Assembly: GCA_019052695.1 (NCBI GenBank)
Contig: JAHQRI010000004.1
Span: forward strand, 2,169 to 38,627
Direction: 5' to 3'
Source: Candidatus Omnitrophota bacterium
GTDB lineage: Bacteria; Omnitrophota; Omnitrophia; Omnitrophales; Aquincolibacteriaceae
Length of the DNA: 36,459 nt
Under the pieces are notes generated by a model, which was given only the letters and a program-made list of their open reading frames with translations, ran no database searches and was not told where the DNA came from. The position numbers were made by a program, and so were the translations under genes. Below, one piece after another: positions 35,518 through 36,459 of the stretch (its first letter is position 1; each line of letters starts with the position of its first letter).

Positions 35518-35725
35518 CGGCTTTGAAGAGCGGTCACTGTAACATATTCGTTGACACCGCTCAAGGTTATGATTTAGTTTTGTCTGCAACTTCAATGAAA
35601 TGAACGCTTAGCGAACACTGTCATTCCCGAATGTTTTCATCGGCACAGGCTCTCATATTAGATTTTTATTGAAAGCGAGTGCCGCACTAAACATCCTTAT
35701 TAAAATTTATATCCTGTTGTTTAGT
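35518..35725. other. AT-rich intergenic segment with hairpin upstream of a GIY-YIG ORF
   Basis: No gene. GTCATTCCCG at 35620-35629 is repeated inversely at 36050-36059, beyond the GIY-YIG ORF. GCACTAAACA and TGTTTAGTGC form a 10-bp inverted repeat at about 35683-35727 around an AT-rich loop. Base composition is clearly lower in GC than the surrounding genes. Confidence 0.55.
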
Positions 35726-36059
35726 GCGGGAATCCAAACTAATGAAGACATATTACCTTTATATTATGGCTAGCCAAAAGAGGGGAACGCTCTACATTGG
35801 CATCACAAATGATCTCTTGAAACGTGTCTTCGAACACAAAAAAGATCTTGTAGATGGTTTCACCAAGAGATACTGCGTCCATAAACTTGTTTATTACGAA
35901 AAAACCTCTGATATTATGTCTGCCATACTCCGCGAAAAAAGAATGAAGGAATGGAATAGGCAGTGGAAAATCGATCTCATTGAAAAAGAGTATCCTTACT
36001 GGCATGATCTTTATGATACATTGGCCCACTGTATGGATTCCCGCCTCCGCGGGAATGAC
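35726..36059. mobile_element. Inverted-repeat-bounded GIY-YIG unit
   Basis: GCGGGAATCCA (35726-35736) and its reverse complement TGGATTCCCGC (36034-36044) bracket the ORF, the ATG following 5 bp after the left copy. The right end is itself a hairpin, GGATTCCCGC-ctcc-GCGGGAATGAC, a form seen widely as intergenic repeats in bacteria. The layout parallels the 261-bp unit at 26210-26470, with unrelated repeat sequence. Confidence 0.65.
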
Positions 36060-36086
36060 ATGGTTAATGTTAAAGGACTTAGATGA
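35742..36086 (+). CDS. Stand-alone GIY-YIG nuclease with repeat-derived tail
   Basis: 114 residues from the ATG at 35742. MKTYYLYIMASQKRGTLYIGITNDLLKRVFEHK carries the YLYI and LYIGIT strands and the Arg helix. KRYCVHKLVYYEKT and AILREKRMKEWNRQWKIDLIEK complete a typical small GIY-YIG fold with its Glu. The expected end is near DLYDTLA. The remaining residues (CMDSRLRGNDMVNVKGLR) are translated from the right-hand repeat. The stop overlaps the next ATG as ATGA. AT-rich codons contrast with the GC-rich neighbours, which suggests acquisition. There is no Shine-Dalgarno. Confidence 0.88.
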   Translation: MKTYYLYIMASQKRGTLYIGITNDLLKRVFEHKKDLVDGFTKRYCVHKLVYYEKTSDIMSAILREKRMKEWNRQWKIDLIEKEYPYWHDLYDTLAHCMDSRLRGNDMVNVKGLR

Positions 36087-36459
36087 CGCAACCCCTTAAG
36101 GTCGGTGTCGTCGGTATCGGTCACCTCGGAAAAGAGCACGCCCGCATCTACCGGGAGCTTCCGGAAACGGACCTCGTCGGGATCTCCGACCTGGACCCCG
36201 CCAAGGCCGAGAAAGCCAAGGAACTCGGCACCGCCTACTTCCAGGATTTCCGGGACCTTCTCGGAAAGGTCCAAGCCGTCAGTATCGCGACCCCGACCTC
36301 CACCCACTACGCGGTCGCCAAGGAATTCCTCAAGGCCGGGGTCCACACATTGATCGAAAAACCGATCACGCTCCAACTCGAAGAAGCGGACGAACTGCTC
36401 GATCTCGCGCGCCAAAAACGGCTCGCCCTCCAGGTCGGCCACATCGAACGCCACAATCC
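36083..36459 (+). CDS. Gfo/Idh/MocA-family oxidoreductase, 5' part only
   Basis: The frame starts with an ATG preceded by AAAGGA at 6 nt and runs off the window after 125 codons. LKVGVVGIGHLGKEHARIYREL is the NAD(P) loop (GIGHLG), VGISDLDPAKAEKAKELG follows, and AVSIATPTSTHYAVAKEFLKAGVHTLIEKPIT carries the family EKP motif with the catalytic-region lysine. VGHIERHN is the usual end of the nucleotide domain. These enzymes oxidise or reduce sugars, often UDP-sugars for lipid A or O-antigen. A lipopolysaccharide role is suggested by the MsbA-like neighbour but not shown. Confidence 0.92.
   Translation, partial: MTQPLKVGVVGIGHLGKEHARIYRELPETDLVGISDLDPAKAEKAKELGTAYFQDFRDLLGKVQAVSIATPTSTHYAVAKEFLKAGVHTLIEKPITLQLEEADELLDLARQKRLALQVGHIERHN

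Overview
The window looks like a chromosomal segment of an uncultured, moderately GC-rich, Gram-negative-type bacterium. The gene mix (MBG/haemagglutinin-like adhesin, giant secreted multidomain protein, MsbA-type ABC exporter, CxxC-x17-CxxC zinc protein, DUF2934 protein, hom-thrC-ApgM-like operon, many stand-alone GIY-YIG nucleases) resembles candidate phyla such as Omnitrophota, but that placement is inference from gene content only. Almost all genes lie on the minus strand.

Layout. 1-2376: 3' part of a large adhesin with Ig-like and MBG repeats and no visible secretion signal. 2506-10052: a cell-surface block with a 2147-residue secreted multidomain protein and two small secreted proteins. 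10238-14406: membrane and envelope genes (an unusual CDF transporter, an anchored SGNH/GDSL protein, two small membrane proteins, a PspC-like protein with a long amphipathic tail, a four-helix membrane protein). 14479-17069: two divergent receiver/pseudo-receiver response regulators with an initiator tRNA between them. Around that tRNA sit a GIY-YIG ORF, paired hairpins, partial tRNA duplications and a candidate structured RNA. 17117-26142: housekeeping genes uvrB, a methyltransferase-like membrane protein, nadC, valS, an ankyrin protein and cimA. 26522-31453: amino-acid biosynthesis (lysC, ApgM-like, thrC, hom). 31807-33394: small proteins. 33649-36459: an MsbA-like exporter, a third GIY-YIG ORF and the start of a Gfo/Idh/MocA oxidoreductase.

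How the genes work together. lysC, hom and thrC cover aspartate to threonine except for aspartate-semialdehyde dehydrogenase and homoserine kinase. The ApgM-like protein sits where homoserine kinase would be expected, but appears to have lost most metal ligands. cimA opens the threonine-independent route to isoleucine.

The most striking non-gene signal is a set of small inverted repeats. Two families have arms built from 7-bp units (CGCAACG-like and GAGACTT-like), and a third type is a pair of adjacent short hairpins. Copies lie between genes and also in frame inside valS (three times) and uvrB (once), adding roughly 12-30 residues each to essential enzymes. Separately, all three stand-alone GIY-YIG ORFs are tightly framed by repeats: perfect 18-bp terminal inverted repeats, an 11-bp inverted repeat, and a partial duplication of the initiator tRNA. 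They look like minimal mobile units.
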